DNA from: Lysobacteraceae bacterium
Lineage (GTDB): Bacteria; Pseudomonadota; Gammaproteobacteria; Xanthomonadales; Xanthomonadaceae
Assembly (NCBI GenBank): GCA_026005075.1
Contig: BPKJ01000001.1
Coordinates: forward strand, 620,001-684,000
Reading direction: 5' to 3'
DNA: 64,000 bases
A model generated the notes under the pieces. It did not search any database, was not told the DNA's origin, and saw only the letters and a list, made by a program, of their open reading frames with translations. Made by a program: the position numbers and the translations under genes. Positions 1 to 8,741 of this stretch are shown here, piece after piece. Numbering within the stretch: position 1 is the first letter of the stretch; every line of letters starts with the position of its first letter.

Positions 1-1
1 G

Positions 2-1351
2 CTTCCTGCGAGCAGCACGCAGGAGGCGCTCAACAAGCTGCGGGCGACGGCCGCGCGACCGGAGGGTGCGGGCTTCCAGCTCCTGATCGTCGACCTCAAT
101 GCGGTGCGCACCACCGCGCTCGGCCTGCATCGCAACGTGCTCCGCGAGCCCGGCCTCGAGGAGCTGCGCCTCGTCTACCTGCAGGGCAAGGATCCGCCAC
201 CGGAAGAGATCGTCAACAGCGACCGCGTCCTGCTGGTGCCGCGCAGCAGCAGTGACAGCGAGCTCCGCCAGCTGCTGACCCGGCACATGGACGACCCCGG
301 AACCACCGTGTCCGCGGCCGAGCCCGAGGTACGGGTGCGCGCCCCCGGCAGGGCGCCTGGCGCGGACGCGATTCCCACCCTGCAGCCGCCGGCCACACCC
401 GTGCCCGCGCCGGCCCCTGCGCCTGCCGCCCCTGCCGCCGCTCCGCGGCTCCGCGGCCACGTGCTGCTGGTGGAGGACAATCCGGTCAACCGGCAGGTCG
501 CGCAACGCCTGCTCAGCCTCTCCGGGCTGACCATGGACTGCGCCGAGAACGGCCGCGAGGCGGTCGAGATGTCGGCCGCGAGGTCCTACGACGTCATCCT
601 CATGGACTGCCAGATGCCGGTGCTGGACGGCTACGCGGCCACGCGCGAGATCCGCCAGCGCGAGAGCCGGCACGGCATCGAGAGGATCCCCATCATCGCC
701 ATGACCGCCAACGCGATGGTGGGCGATCGCGAGAAATGCCTCGCCGCCGGCATGGACGACTACCTCTCCAAGCCGCTCAATCGCCACCTGCTCGAGCAGA
801 CCGTCCGCAAATGGCTGATGCGGAAGGCCGATTCGATCCCGGTCAGCACGATCGGCAAGGATGCCCTGCGCGAGCCGCCGCGGGCGCTGCCGCAGCCCGC
901 ACCCGCCGCGCGCCCGCCGGCGGCGGCACCCGCAGCGCCTGCACCCACCGTGCCGGCGCCGACGCCTGCCGCTGCCCCTGCCGCTGCCCCCACGCCCACG
1001 CCGGCGCCGAAGGCGTCCGATCCGATCAACCGCGAGGTGGTCGAGGACCTGCGCACGATCATGGGTACCGAGTTCGACGCGCTGGTGCGCGTCTTCCTCG
1101 AGGATGCCCCGCGCTCCATCCAGCGCCTGCGGCAGGCCGCCGAGGGAGGGCAGGTGGACCTGATGGTCGGGCCCGCACACACCCTCAAGTCCACCAGCGC
1201 CAACCTCGGTGCCCTCGAGCTCTCGGCAGTGGCCAAGCAGATCGAGATGGGGGCAAGGCAGAAGGGCCTGAAGGATCCGCTGGTCTGGGTCGCGCGCCTG
1301 GAGAGGGAATTCGATCGCGCGGACAAGGCACTGCGCGAACTTCTGGAGTGA
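2..1351 (+). CDS. Hybrid sensor histidine kinase, C-terminal part (REC-like, REC, HPt), 5' truncated by window edge
   Basis: The reading frame is open from base 2, so the ORF-track GTG at 104 is not the true start; the gene begins before the window. About 449 residues are visible. In order: a degenerate receiver-like segment (LLIVDLNAVRTTALG, with RVLLVPRSSS further on), an Ala/Pro linker, a full receiver domain starting at LLVEDNPVNR with the phospho-acceptor Asp in ILMDCQMPVLDGY and the conserved Lys in YLSKPL, a long Ala/Pro-rich linker, and an HPt domain with the phospho-His in AHTLKSTSANLG. This is the BarA/GacS-type phosphorelay order, in which a membrane kinase passes phosphate through REC and HPt to a separate response regulator. 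The sensor and kinase domains are outside the window, so the stimulus cannot be inferred. The FHA-GGDEF gene follows after 51 bp. Confidence 0.88.
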   Translation, partial: LPASSTQEALNKLRATAARPEGAGFQLLIVDLNAVRTTALGLHRNVLREPGLEELRLVYLQGKDPPPEEIVNSDRVLLVPRSSSDSELRQLLTRHMDDPGTTVSAAEPEVRVRAPGRAPGADAIPTLQPPATPVPAPAPAPAAPAAAPRLRGHVLLVEDNPVNRQVAQRLLSLSGLTMDCAENGREAVEMSAARSYDVILMDCQMPVLDGYAATREIRQRESRHGIERIPIIAMTANAMVGDREKCLAAGMDDYLSKPLNRHLLEQTVRKWLMRKADSIPVSTIGKDALREPPRALPQPAPAARPPAAAPAAPAPTVPAPTPAAAPAAAPTPTPAPKASDPINREVVEDLRTIMGTEFDALVRVFLEDAPRSIQRLRQAAEGGQVDLMVGPAHTLKSTSANLGALELSAVAKQIEMGARQKGLKDPLVWVARLEREFDRADKALRELLE

Positions 1352-1402
1352 GCCGGGTCGGTCCCGGTGCCATAATGGTGCTCCCCGCAGGGAGGCTGGT
1401 AC

Positions 1403-2305
1403 GTGGAGCACGGGACGATCAAGGGCCGGATCCTGACCGAGGCGACCACCCGCGTGCACACGCCGTCGCTGGCCGCCGAGGCTCACCCCTGGTGCCTGAA
1501 GCTCGTCTCCGGCCCAGACGCCGGCGCGGTGTTCGCGCTCGGCGATTCGGCGCTGGTCGGTCGCGAGCACGGCGTCGACGTGCGTCTTGCCGAAACCAGC
1601 GTCTCGCGCCGTCACTGCCACCTCTACCGCAAGCGTGGCGGCTACTGGGTGCTCGACCTCGGAGCCACCAACCCGACCCGGGTCAACGGCATGCAAGTCA
1701 CCGCCACGCCGATGATGGACGGCGACCTGCTCCATTGCGGCGACCTCGATCTCAAGCTGATCGGTCCGCGCAACCCCGAGCATCCGCGGATCACGCTGCC
1801 GCCCGCACCGGATGGCCGCGACCGGCTGAGCGGCGTGCTCTGCCGGTCGCGCTTCCGCGAGGCCCTCGAGGGCGAGTGCGCGCGCCGCCAGGGCGACGGA
1901 GCGCTGGCGCTCCTGGTGCTGGACGTGGATCACTTCCGCCACATCAACGACCGCTTCGGCTTCGCCGCCGGCGACCGCGCCCTGAAGACCCTGGGCCGGC
2001 TGCTGCTCGACCAATGCCGCGACGGCGCGCAACCCGGCCGCATCGGTGGCGAGGAGTTCGCCGTGCTGCTGCCCGGCTGCCCACGCCAGGAGGCCATGCG
2101 GCTGGCGGAGCGTCTGCGCCAGTCGATCGCGGCGCTGGAACTTCTGGAAGACGGCGAGCCGGTCACCTTCACCGCCAGCATTGGCGTCGCCGCCCTGCGT
2201 TCCTCCGATACCGGCTGCGATCCGCTCTACGGGCGCGCCGATGCGGCGCTCTACGAAGCCAAGCGCCTGGGGCGCAACCGCGTGGTCGCCTTCCCCGACG
2301 GCTGA
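1403..2305 (+). CDS. FHA domain diguanylate cyclase (FHA-GGDEF)
   Basis: 300 aa, cytosolic, no membrane segment. GTG start with GGAGG seven bases upstream. The N-terminal half (about 28-115) is an FHA domain with the expected phosphothreonine-binding signature: VGRE, SVSRRH and the Asn in NPTRVNG. The C-terminal half (about 140-300) is a GGDEF domain with the metal-binding DVDHF segment and an intact active-site loop RIGGEEF (GGEEF at about 215-219), so cyclic-di-GMP synthesis is expected. The usual inhibitory RxxD site before the loop reads RDGA, so product inhibition may be weak. The FHA domain implies recruitment by, or sensing of, a Thr-phosphorylated partner; a Ser/Thr kinase is encoded at about 52.7-55.3 kb, but a link is only inference. 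Lies just downstream of the hybrid kinase gene. Confidence 0.9.
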   Translation: MEHGTIKGRILTEATTRVHTPSLAAEAHPWCLKLVSGPDAGAVFALGDSALVGREHGVDVRLAETSVSRRHCHLYRKRGGYWVLDLGATNPTRVNGMQVTATPMMDGDLLHCGDLDLKLIGPRNPEHPRITLPPAPDGRDRLSGVLCRSRFREALEGECARRQGDGALALLVLDVDHFRHINDRFGFAAGDRALKTLGRLLLDQCRDGAQPGRIGGEEFAVLLPGCPRQEAMRLAERLRQSIAALELLEDGEPVTFTASIGVAALRSSDTGCDPLYGRADAALYEAKRLGRNRVVAFPDG

Positions 2306-2351
2306 GCCGACCGGCGCTGCCGCTGCCCGTGTCCTCGCACCCGGAACCGAC

Positions 2352-2675
2352 ATGCCCTGCCGCTGGATGCTTTCCTCCGCCCCGGCCGAACAGGCACCCG
2401 CCCTGGCCGAGCACCTCGTGCAGTGCGGCGCCGCCGCCTGCGTCAGCCTGCTGCCCGGTGCCCGCTCGGTGTACCGCTGGAAGGGACGCATCGAGCAGGC
2501 CGAGGAAACCCTGCTGCTGATCAAGACCGCCGCCGACACGGAGACGGTCGCGGAGGCGCTGCGTTCCAGGCATCCCTACGAACTTCCGGAGCTGATCGCG
2601 GTCGACGTGTCCTCGGGCCTTCCGGCCTATCTGGAATGGGTGGCGCGCCACAGCGGCCCGGCCGCCACCGACTGA
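2352..2675 (+). CDS. cutA: Divalent-cation tolerance protein CutA
   Basis: 107 aa, the normal size for CutA. The family core is clear: AEHLVQCGAAACVSLLPG, the SVYRWKGRIEQAEETLLLIKT stretch and the closing HPYELPELIAVDV...YLEWV. CutA forms a very stable trimer; its cellular role is unsettled, and the name comes from copper tolerance in E. coli. I start at ATG 2352 because it opens the conserved N-terminal strand; the longer ORF in the track runs back antisense-like into the GGDEF gene. Thirteen bases separate it from dsbD, and cutA-dsbD adjacency is common in gammaproteobacteria. Confidence 0.92.
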   Translation: MPCRWMLSSAPAEQAPALAEHLVQCGAAACVSLLPGARSVYRWKGRIEQAEETLLLIKTAADTETVAEALRSRHPYELPELIAVDVSSGLPAYLEWVARHSGPAATD

Positions 2676-2688
2676 CGAGGACGTATCG

Positions 2689-4824
2689 ATGCACAAGCTG
2701 TTCTGGGCGCCGCTGCTGGCCCTTGCCCTGCTCGCAACCACGCGGGCGGCCGACGAATCCGACCTGCTGCCGGTGGACGAGGCCTTCGCCATCCACCACG
2801 AAGCCAGCGCCGACGGCAGCCTGACGATCCGCTGGGACATCGCCCCCGGATACTACCTCTACCGTCACCGCTTCGACCTGCGCCCGCTCGAGGGCTTTCG
2901 CATCGAGCGGGTCGAATGGCCCCCGGGCGAGCCCCATGAGGACGAATTCTTCGGCGCCACCGAGACCTACCGGGGGGCCGTGCAGGCACGCGTGTTCGGT
3001 CAGCCCGAGGCCGCCGAGGCGCGCATCGAGGTCCGTTACCAGGGCTGCGCCGACCTCGGTATCTGCTACCCGCCGCAGAAACGCGAGCTGCGCATCCCAC
3101 TGGCCGCGGCGGGCGGTATCGCCAGCCTGCCGCACGCCACCACGGCCGCACCCGCACTGCCCGGCCTCGCCGCCCCGGCCGGCCTCGACCCACTCGCCCT
3201 CCCTCCCGAGCAGGCGTTCACGGTCGAGGCGATCGCCGACGGTGCGAGCGGGCTGCTATTGCGTCTGACCCCGGCCGATGGCTACTACCTCTACCGCGAC
3301 AAGACCCGCCTGCGGGTGCTCGAGCCGGCGGAGGTGGCGCTCGCCGCGCCGCGCTGGCCGGCGGCCACCCCGCACCGCGACGACCACTTCGGCGAGGTGA
3401 TGGTCTATTTCGAGCAGATCGAGGTTCCGGTTCCGCTCGCGCGCCGTCCGGCCGGGCCGCTGAACCTGCAGCTCGAGGTCGGGATCCAGGGCTGCCAGAC
3501 CGACGGCATCTGCTACCCGCCCATGCGGCGGGTGCTCGAGGTCGCGCTGCCCGCGGGGCCGGCAATCGGCCCCGAAGCCGACCCCGAGGCGCTGGCGGGC
3601 GAAGGCGTGCCGACCAGCGCGGCACTTGCCCTGCTGCTCGCCCTGCTCGGCGGCCTCGTGCTGAACCTGATGCCCTGCGTGCTGCCGGTGCTGTCGTTCA
3701 AGCTGCTTGGCCTCGCCGAAAACCAGGAGAGCCGCGAGAGCGCGCGCCGGCACGCGATCTGGTACACCGCCGGCGTCCTCACCAGCTTCGCCGTGGTCGG
3801 CGCGTCGGTGCTGGCCCTGCGCGCGGGCGGACAGCTGCTGGGCTGGGGCTTCCAGCTCCAGCAACCGCTCGTGGTGGCGGCGCTGGCGTACGTGATGCTG
3901 GCCGTGGGCCTGTCGCTGTCGGGACTGTTCCAGGTCGGTGCCGGGCTGGCCGGAACCGGTGAGGCGCTGACCCGCCGCGGCGGCCGTGCCGGGGACTTCT
4001 TCACCGGCGTGCTGGCGGTGGTGGTGGCCACTCCGTGCACCGCACCCTTCATGACCGGAGCGCTGGCCTTTGCCTTCACCGCGCCGCCCCTGCTGGCCCT
4101 GGCCGTGTTTCTGGTGCTGGGCCTCGGCCTTGCCCTGCCCTTCCTGCTGGTGGGCCTGGTGCCTGCCCTCGGTCGTCTCCTGCCCCGCCCCGGGCCGTGG
4201 ATGGACACCCTCAAGCAACTTCTCGCCTTTCCGATGTACCTGACCGCGGTCTGGCTGGTCTGGGTGCTGGCCAAGCAGCGCGGCGCGGATGCGGTCGGCT
4301 GGGTGCTGATCGGCGCCACGTTCATCGGGTTGGCCGGTTGGGCCCTGGGCCAGGCCCAGTACCGGGGGCGGCGCTGGGGATCGGCCCTGGCGCTCGCCGG
4401 CATGCTGGCGGCCACCGCGCCGCTGTGGGCGATCGCCTCGCTTCCGCCGGCGGGGCGCGAGGTGGCGGAGGAGGCCGGGGACAGCGTGCCCTACTCGGCC
4501 GCGGCGCTGGCCAGCTACCGTGCCGCAGGCCGTGTGGTGTTCGTGAACATGACCGCGGACTGGTGCGTGAGCTGCAAGGCCAACGAGAAGAACGTGCTCT
4601 CCGGCGAGGCCTTCGCCCGCGCCCTTGCCGAGGCCGATGCGGTCTACATGAAGGGCGACTGGACCAACGTCGATCCCGAGATCACCCGCTTCCTTGAACA
4701 GCACGGCGCCGTCGGCGTGCCGCTCTACGTGGTCTTCCCCGCCGATGGCGGGCCGGGGCGGCGCCTGCCGATCCTGCTCACCGACGCCATCGTGAGCCGC
4801 GCCCTCGAGGAGGCACGCCGATGA
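2689..4824 (+). CDS. dsbD: Thiol:disulfide interchange protein DsbD with two N-terminal alpha-type domains
   Basis: 711 aa inner-membrane electron conduit that moves reducing power from cytoplasmic thioredoxin to periplasmic thiol proteins. Layout: signal peptide (1-20), a first DsbD-alpha-like immunoglobulin-fold domain with GCADLGICY (Cys120/Cys126), a second copy with GCQTDGICY (Cys269/Cys275), a membrane domain of about eight helices (about 300-560) with the redox cysteines in LMPCVLPV (Cys330) and ATPCTAPF (Cys450), and a C-terminal thioredoxin-like gamma domain with WCVSCK (Cys626/Cys629). E. coli DsbD is about 565 residues with one alpha domain, so the second alpha copy explains the extra length. 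Each copy also repeats the YYLYR segment. Overlaps the next thioredoxin gene by four bases (ATGA), which suggests translational coupling. Confidence 0.95.
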   Translation: MHKLFWAPLLALALLATTRAADESDLLPVDEAFAIHHEASADGSLTIRWDIAPGYYLYRHRFDLRPLEGFRIERVEWPPGEPHEDEFFGATETYRGAVQARVFGQPEAAEARIEVRYQGCADLGICYPPQKRELRIPLAAAGGIASLPHATTAAPALPGLAAPAGLDPLALPPEQAFTVEAIADGASGLLLRLTPADGYYLYRDKTRLRVLEPAEVALAAPRWPAATPHRDDHFGEVMVYFEQIEVPVPLARRPAGPLNLQLEVGIQGCQTDGICYPPMRRVLEVALPAGPAIGPEADPEALAGEGVPTSAALALLLALLGGLVLNLMPCVLPVLSFKLLGLAENQESRESARRHAIWYTAGVLTSFAVVGASVLALRAGGQLLGWGFQLQQPLVVAALAYVMLAVGLSLSGLFQVGAGLAGTGEALTRRGGRAGDFFTGVLAVVVATPCTAPFMTGALAFAFTAPPLLALAVFLVLGLGLALPFLLVGLVPALGRLLPRPGPWMDTLKQLLAFPMYLTAVWLVWVLAKQRGADAVGWVLIGATFIGLAGWALGQAQYRGRRWGSALALAGMLAATAPLWAIASLPPAGREVAEEAGDSVPYSAAALASYRAAGRVVFVNMTADWCVSCKANEKNVLSGEAFARALAEADAVYMKGDWTNVDPEITRFLEQHGAVGVPLYVVFPADGGPGRRLPILLTDAIVSRALEEARR

Positions 4825-5381
4825 ACACCGAGCGACCGCACCGCCGCTGGGCCGGTCCCGCCCTGATCCTGGTCCTGGCGCTGGCGGGCGCGTGGGCCGG
4901 CCTGTGGGCGGGGCGGGTCCTCAGCCCCAACCCCAGCGTTCCGCCCGGGGCCGGCGGCATGGCCCCGGATCTGGTCGTGCACGGCCTCGACGGCACCCGC
5001 CGTCCGCTCTCCGCCTGGCGCGGCGAGCCGGTCCTGGTCAACTACTGGGCGACCTGGTGCGCGCCGTGCGTGGAGGAGCTGCCGCGGCTCGAAGCCCTGC
5101 ACACGGCAGGCGAGGGCGAGCGCATCGAGGTGATCGCCATCGCCCGCGAGGACGACCCGGTGGCCGTGCAAGCCTTCCTCGCCCGTCTCGTGCCGGCCCT
5201 GCCGGGCTACATCGAGCCGCTCGCCGAGAACAGTCCGCGCCGGTTCGGCACCGAACGCGATGTGTTGCCCTTCAGCGTGCTGATCGCGGCAGACGGTCGG
5301 ATCCTGGATCGCAAGGCGGGAATCTTGCGCGAACGCGACCTGCGTCAGTGGGTGGAAATGGCCAGGGACAGCGCCCGCTGA
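4821..5381 (+). CDS. TlpA/ResA-like membrane-anchored thioredoxin
   Basis: 186 aa. An uncleaved N-terminal membrane anchor (about 12-32, ALILVLALAGAWAGLWAG) is followed by a periplasmic thioredoxin fold with the active site in WATWCAPCVEELPRL and the cis-Pro region LPFSVLIAADGRI. This is the TlpA/ResA/DsbE class, which reduces or delivers electrons to periplasmic cysteines, for example during cytochrome c maturation. Its start overlaps the dsbD stop, so it is probably co-translated with DsbD and may receive electrons from it. The specific substrate cannot be told from sequence. Confidence 0.9.
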   Translation: MNTERPHRRWAGPALILVLALAGAWAGLWAGRVLSPNPSVPPGAGGMAPDLVVHGLDGTRRPLSAWRGEPVLVNYWATWCAPCVEELPRLEALHTAGEGERIEVIAIAREDDPVAVQAFLARLVPALPGYIEPLAENSPRRFGTERDVLPFSVLIAADGRILDRKAGILRERDLRQWVEMARDSAR

Positions 5382-5608
5382 CCTGCGGCGCGACGCCCGC
5401 GCTTGCGGATCGGGCGACCCGCCGCTAACCTCGCGCGCGCGGTTCACGGCAGGGGGCAGGACCGCGCTCCGAGGGCAGGCATGGACCAGGGATGGGCAGG
5501 GTGAGGGCACGTCGCCCGGCGCTGCCATGCCCGTGGATCCCACCCTGCCGACCGTGCATCCATGGCCCGCCATGGGCCTGCGTTTCTTTTCATCGGGGGG
5601 ATACCACC

Positions 5609-7499
5609 ATGCTGCATCGCCTGACCGTCCTGCTCGCCGCGCTCGCGCTGCTGGCCGGAACCAGCCACGCTCGGCCCATCGAGCCGGAAACCGAGGACGC
5701 GACCCTGAATGCGCGGATCGCGGCCGAGGAGCAGGTCCTGCGCGCCGAACGCGCGGCCTATCCGGCGTTCTTCGAGGAGGCCTACCGACGCTTCCCGCAG
5801 ATTCCGCGGGGCGTGCTGGAATCGATCGCCTACGTCCAGAGCCGCTGGCAACACCTGCGACCCGAGCCTGAGGGAAGCGGACGGCCACATGCCCCCGGCC
5901 TACGGCCTGATGGGGCTGTACGCGGGCAAGGGCTTCTCCGACCAGGTCGGACAGGCCGCGCGCCTGCTCGGGGTGAGCCGCCAGACCATCCTCGGCGATC
6001 CGCGCTGGAACGTGCTGGCCGCCGCCGCCCTGCTCGCCGCCGAGATCGAGCGCGAGCACGGCGCCAAGGCAAGGGATCTGTCCCCCGAGGCGGTGGCGGG
6101 GGCCCTGGCGCGGTACGCCGGCTTCGGCCCCTCCACCCGCAAGAGCGCGGTGCAGGATTTCGCCCGCACCAGCTTCGCCTTCGACGTCCTGCTGACCCTC
6201 GACCGGGGCGTGCAGGACAAGGGCATCGCCGTACCCGAGCGGGCCGTGGCCTTCGAGCGCGCCTTCACGCCCGAGCAGCTGGTGCGGCTACGGGCGCCCT
6301 TCCTGCGCCTCGATGCCGAGAAGGATGCCATCGAGGTGCCGGGCTACCGGATCGACCCGATCGACGGCATCCTCAAGGAAGACCCAGCGCAGGCCGGGGA
6401 AAAGTCGGAGTCGGCCAAGAGCACCGATTACGCCCCCGCCCGCTGGGTGCCGGCCAGCTCGAGCAACTACAGCGCTTGGCGCAATGCCGCGGTCAGCGCG
6501 GTGACCATCCACACCGTGCAGGGCAGCTACGCGGGAGCCATCTCCTGGTTCCAGAACCCCTCGGCGCGGGTCTCGGCACACTACGTCATCCGCAGCTCCG
6601 ACGGCCAGGTCACGCAGATGGTGCGTGAGGCGCACACCGCATGGCACGTCTATGCCAACAACAGCTACACGCTCGGCATCGAGCATGAGGGCTACGTCAG
6701 CAACAGCGCCTGGTACACCTCGGCCATGTACAACGCTTCGGCCGCCCTCGTCCGCCACTTCTGCGCCCGTTATTCCGGCATTTCCTGCAGCAGCGCCTAC
6801 AACGGCGCAAGCAGCAGCGGCCTCGTGGTCCTGCCATCCAGCATTCGCATCAAGGGCCACCAGCACTTCCCCGACCAGACCCATACCGACCCCGGCATTT
6901 ACTGGGACTGGCGGCGCTACTACGCCCTGCTCAACCCGGCCAGCCAGCCGGGCAACCCGCCGGCCCCGCAGGTGCTGGACACCTTCGAGACCGGGCTCGG
7001 GCATTTCCAGCACAGCCCGACCTACTCGGGCAGCACCGTCGGCATCTCCAGCAGCAGCACCGCGCAGCGCTGGTGCTCGATGGCGCGGGTCGGTTCCTGC
7101 TCCCTGCAGGTCAAGCTGGTCGACAACCCCAGCAGCAACGCGAACTGGGCGGTGCGTCTGCTCTCCGGGGGCGGCAACCCTGGCAGCAACGCCACCCTGC
7201 GCAAGGGCGGCGGCCGCATCGGCTTCTGGGTCTATGCCGCCGGCACCGGCCTGAGCGCCGCCCTCGGCGTGGATGACAGCGACGGCACCGAACGCTCGAT
7301 CGCGCGGACGATCCCCGCCAACACCTGGACCTACCTCGAGTGGCGACTGGACGAGAACCAGCATTGGAACGCCTGGGCGGGCGGCAACGGCTTCATCACC
7401 AGCCCGACCGTGACCCTCGACGCGATCTGGCTGTTCCGCGCCCAGACCAGCTATCCGGTCTACGTCTACATCGACCAGTTGCAGATCAGCAACTACTAG
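5609..7499 (+). CDS. N-acetylmuramoyl-L-alanine amidase (Amidase_2) with C-terminal beta-sandwich-like domain; frameshifted near base 5880
   Basis: The N-terminus (signal peptide MLHRLTVLLAALALLAGTSHA, then a region ending SRWQHLRPEPEG) is in frame 2, but the rest, from GHMPPAYGLMGLYAGKGF onward, is in frame 3. Removing one G from AAGCGGACGG (5875-5884) joins the two halves into one protein, so a one-base insertion or a sequencing error is likely. After a helical, possibly substrate-binding region comes an Amidase_2 domain with likely zinc ligands in VTIHTVQG, a LGIEHEGY strand and GHQHFPDQTHTDPG. The last 170 or so residues look like an all-beta carbohydrate-binding or jellyroll domain (VLDTFETGLGHFQ ... 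VYVYIDQLQISNY). Expected role: cleaving the amide bond between MurNAc and the stem peptide in the periplasm or outside the cell. If the lesion is real, only a truncated or leaderless product would form. Confidence 0.82.
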
Positions 7500-7509
7500 C
7501 GCGGTGCGC

Positions 7510-7536
7510 GGTGCCCGGCGCCCTGTCCCGGGCACC
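7510..7536. terminator. GC-rich hairpin between convergent genes
   Basis: GGTGCCCGG (7510-7518) pairs perfectly with CCGGGCACC (7528-7536) across a nine-base loop. It lies between the ends of the amidase (plus) and the membrane GGDEF gene (minus), where a bidirectional terminator would be expected. There is no T-tract on either side, so intrinsic termination is not certain. Confidence 0.4.
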
Positions 7537-7559
7537 GACCTCGCCCGGGCAGGGTGTCC

Positions 7560-8681
7560 TCAGGCCGGATCCACGGCGGCCTGCACCCGGTCGCGCCCGC
7601 TGCGCTTGGCCACGTACAGCGCCTGGTCGGCGCGCCGGATCAGGCTCTCGGGCGTATCGCCAGGCCTCCAGCCCGCCACCCCGAAGCTCGCCCGGACCGG
7701 CAGATCCGGCGCGCCCTCGACATGCAGGCCATGGCAGACCCGACGCAGGCGCTCGGCGACCAGGATGGCTTCGTCCACGGTCGTTCCAGGCAGCAGCAGC
7801 AGGAATTCCTCGCCTCCCCAACGCGCGACCTCGTCCCCGCCGCGACGCTGCGCGCGCAACATCCGGCCCACGGCCTCGAGCACACGGTCCCCGGTCTCGT
7901 GCCCCCACTGGTCATTGATCTGCTTGAAACGGTCGAGGTCGAGCAGGACCACCGCAGGCGGTGCCGCGCCGCGCTCGGCCCGCGCCAGCTCGGCCCGCAG
8001 CCGCGGCACCATGAAGGCCCGGTTGGCCAGTCCGGTCAGGGGATCATGGCCTGCCTGCCAGCGCGCCGAGAGCAGCTCGGCCAGCAGGGACAGCTGCGCC
8101 ACCGAGGCCCAGACCGCCACCGCGAGAATCAGCAGGCACAGCCACAGGTCCAGCGCCACGGCCGCCAGCGCGACCTTGCCGGTCAGCGCCGGCAGGGCGA
8201 CCAGCGCCAGCGCCGGCAGCCCCAGCAGCACACCGGCAACGAGGGAGAGCGGAAAGATCGCCACCTGGGCGGCCAGCACGAAGGGAAACAGCGCGTACGA
8301 CAGCGGCAGCCAGCCGCTCCCCGTGGCGCCCACCTCGGCGCGCATCAAGGCCAGCAGCAGGGCCTGCAGCCCGAAGGCAAGGCCCAGCCCAAGGCCGGGG
8401 CGCAGACGCGGCGCAAGCCACGCGAGCCCGAGCAGCCCCGCTGCCAGCAGCAGCCGCAAGCCGAGCAGGGTGGGCCAAAGCTCCCGCTCCAGCCGGACCC
8501 ACTCCACCGGCGCCCATGCCAGCACGGCCACGGCCACGACCGCGCACAGGCTGCGCAGCCGTTGCCGCAGCAGCTGCGACTGGCGCTGGCGGGCATAGTC
8601 CGGAAGGCGCCCGAGCACGGGCCCGCCGAGGACCTGCCGCCCTTCGCTGAACCTGGCTTGCTGCGCTCGACCGTCCTGCAT
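7560..8681 (-). CDS. Membrane-bound diguanylate cyclase (multi-TM GGDEF)
   Basis: 373 aa. Residues about 35-195 form around six to seven hydrophobic helices (for example LRSLCAVVAVAVLAWAPV and LDLWLCLLILAVAVWASV), a MASE-like membrane sensor whose family I cannot assign. Residues about 205-370 are a GGDEF domain: HDPLTGLANRAF, DLDRFKQIND, then ARWGGEEFLLLLPG. An RGGD sequence sits at the inhibitory I-site position, so feedback by c-di-GMP is likely. The closing motif RRADQALYVAKRSGRDRV is standard. Monocistronic, convergent with the amidase gene. Confidence 0.9.
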   Translation of the reverse strand: MQDGRAQQARFSEGRQVLGGPVLGRLPDYARQRQSQLLRQRLRSLCAVVAVAVLAWAPVEWVRLERELWPTLLGLRLLLAAGLLGLAWLAPRLRPGLGLGLAFGLQALLLALMRAEVGATGSGWLPLSYALFPFVLAAQVAIFPLSLVAGVLLGLPALALVALPALTGKVALAAVALDLWLCLLILAVAVWASVAQLSLLAELLSARWQAGHDPLTGLANRAFMVPRLRAELARAERGAAPPAVVLLDLDRFKQINDQWGHETGDRVLEAVGRMLRAQRRGGDEVARWGGEEFLLLLPGTTVDEAILVAERLRRVCHGLHVEGAPDLPVRASFGVAGWRPGDTPESLIRRADQALYVAKRSGRDRVQAAVDPA

Positions 8682-8741
8682 CGGGCCAGTATGCCGGACG
8701 CACGCTGAGCCTTGCCCGGCCGGGGATTGCCTGTCCCGTGC

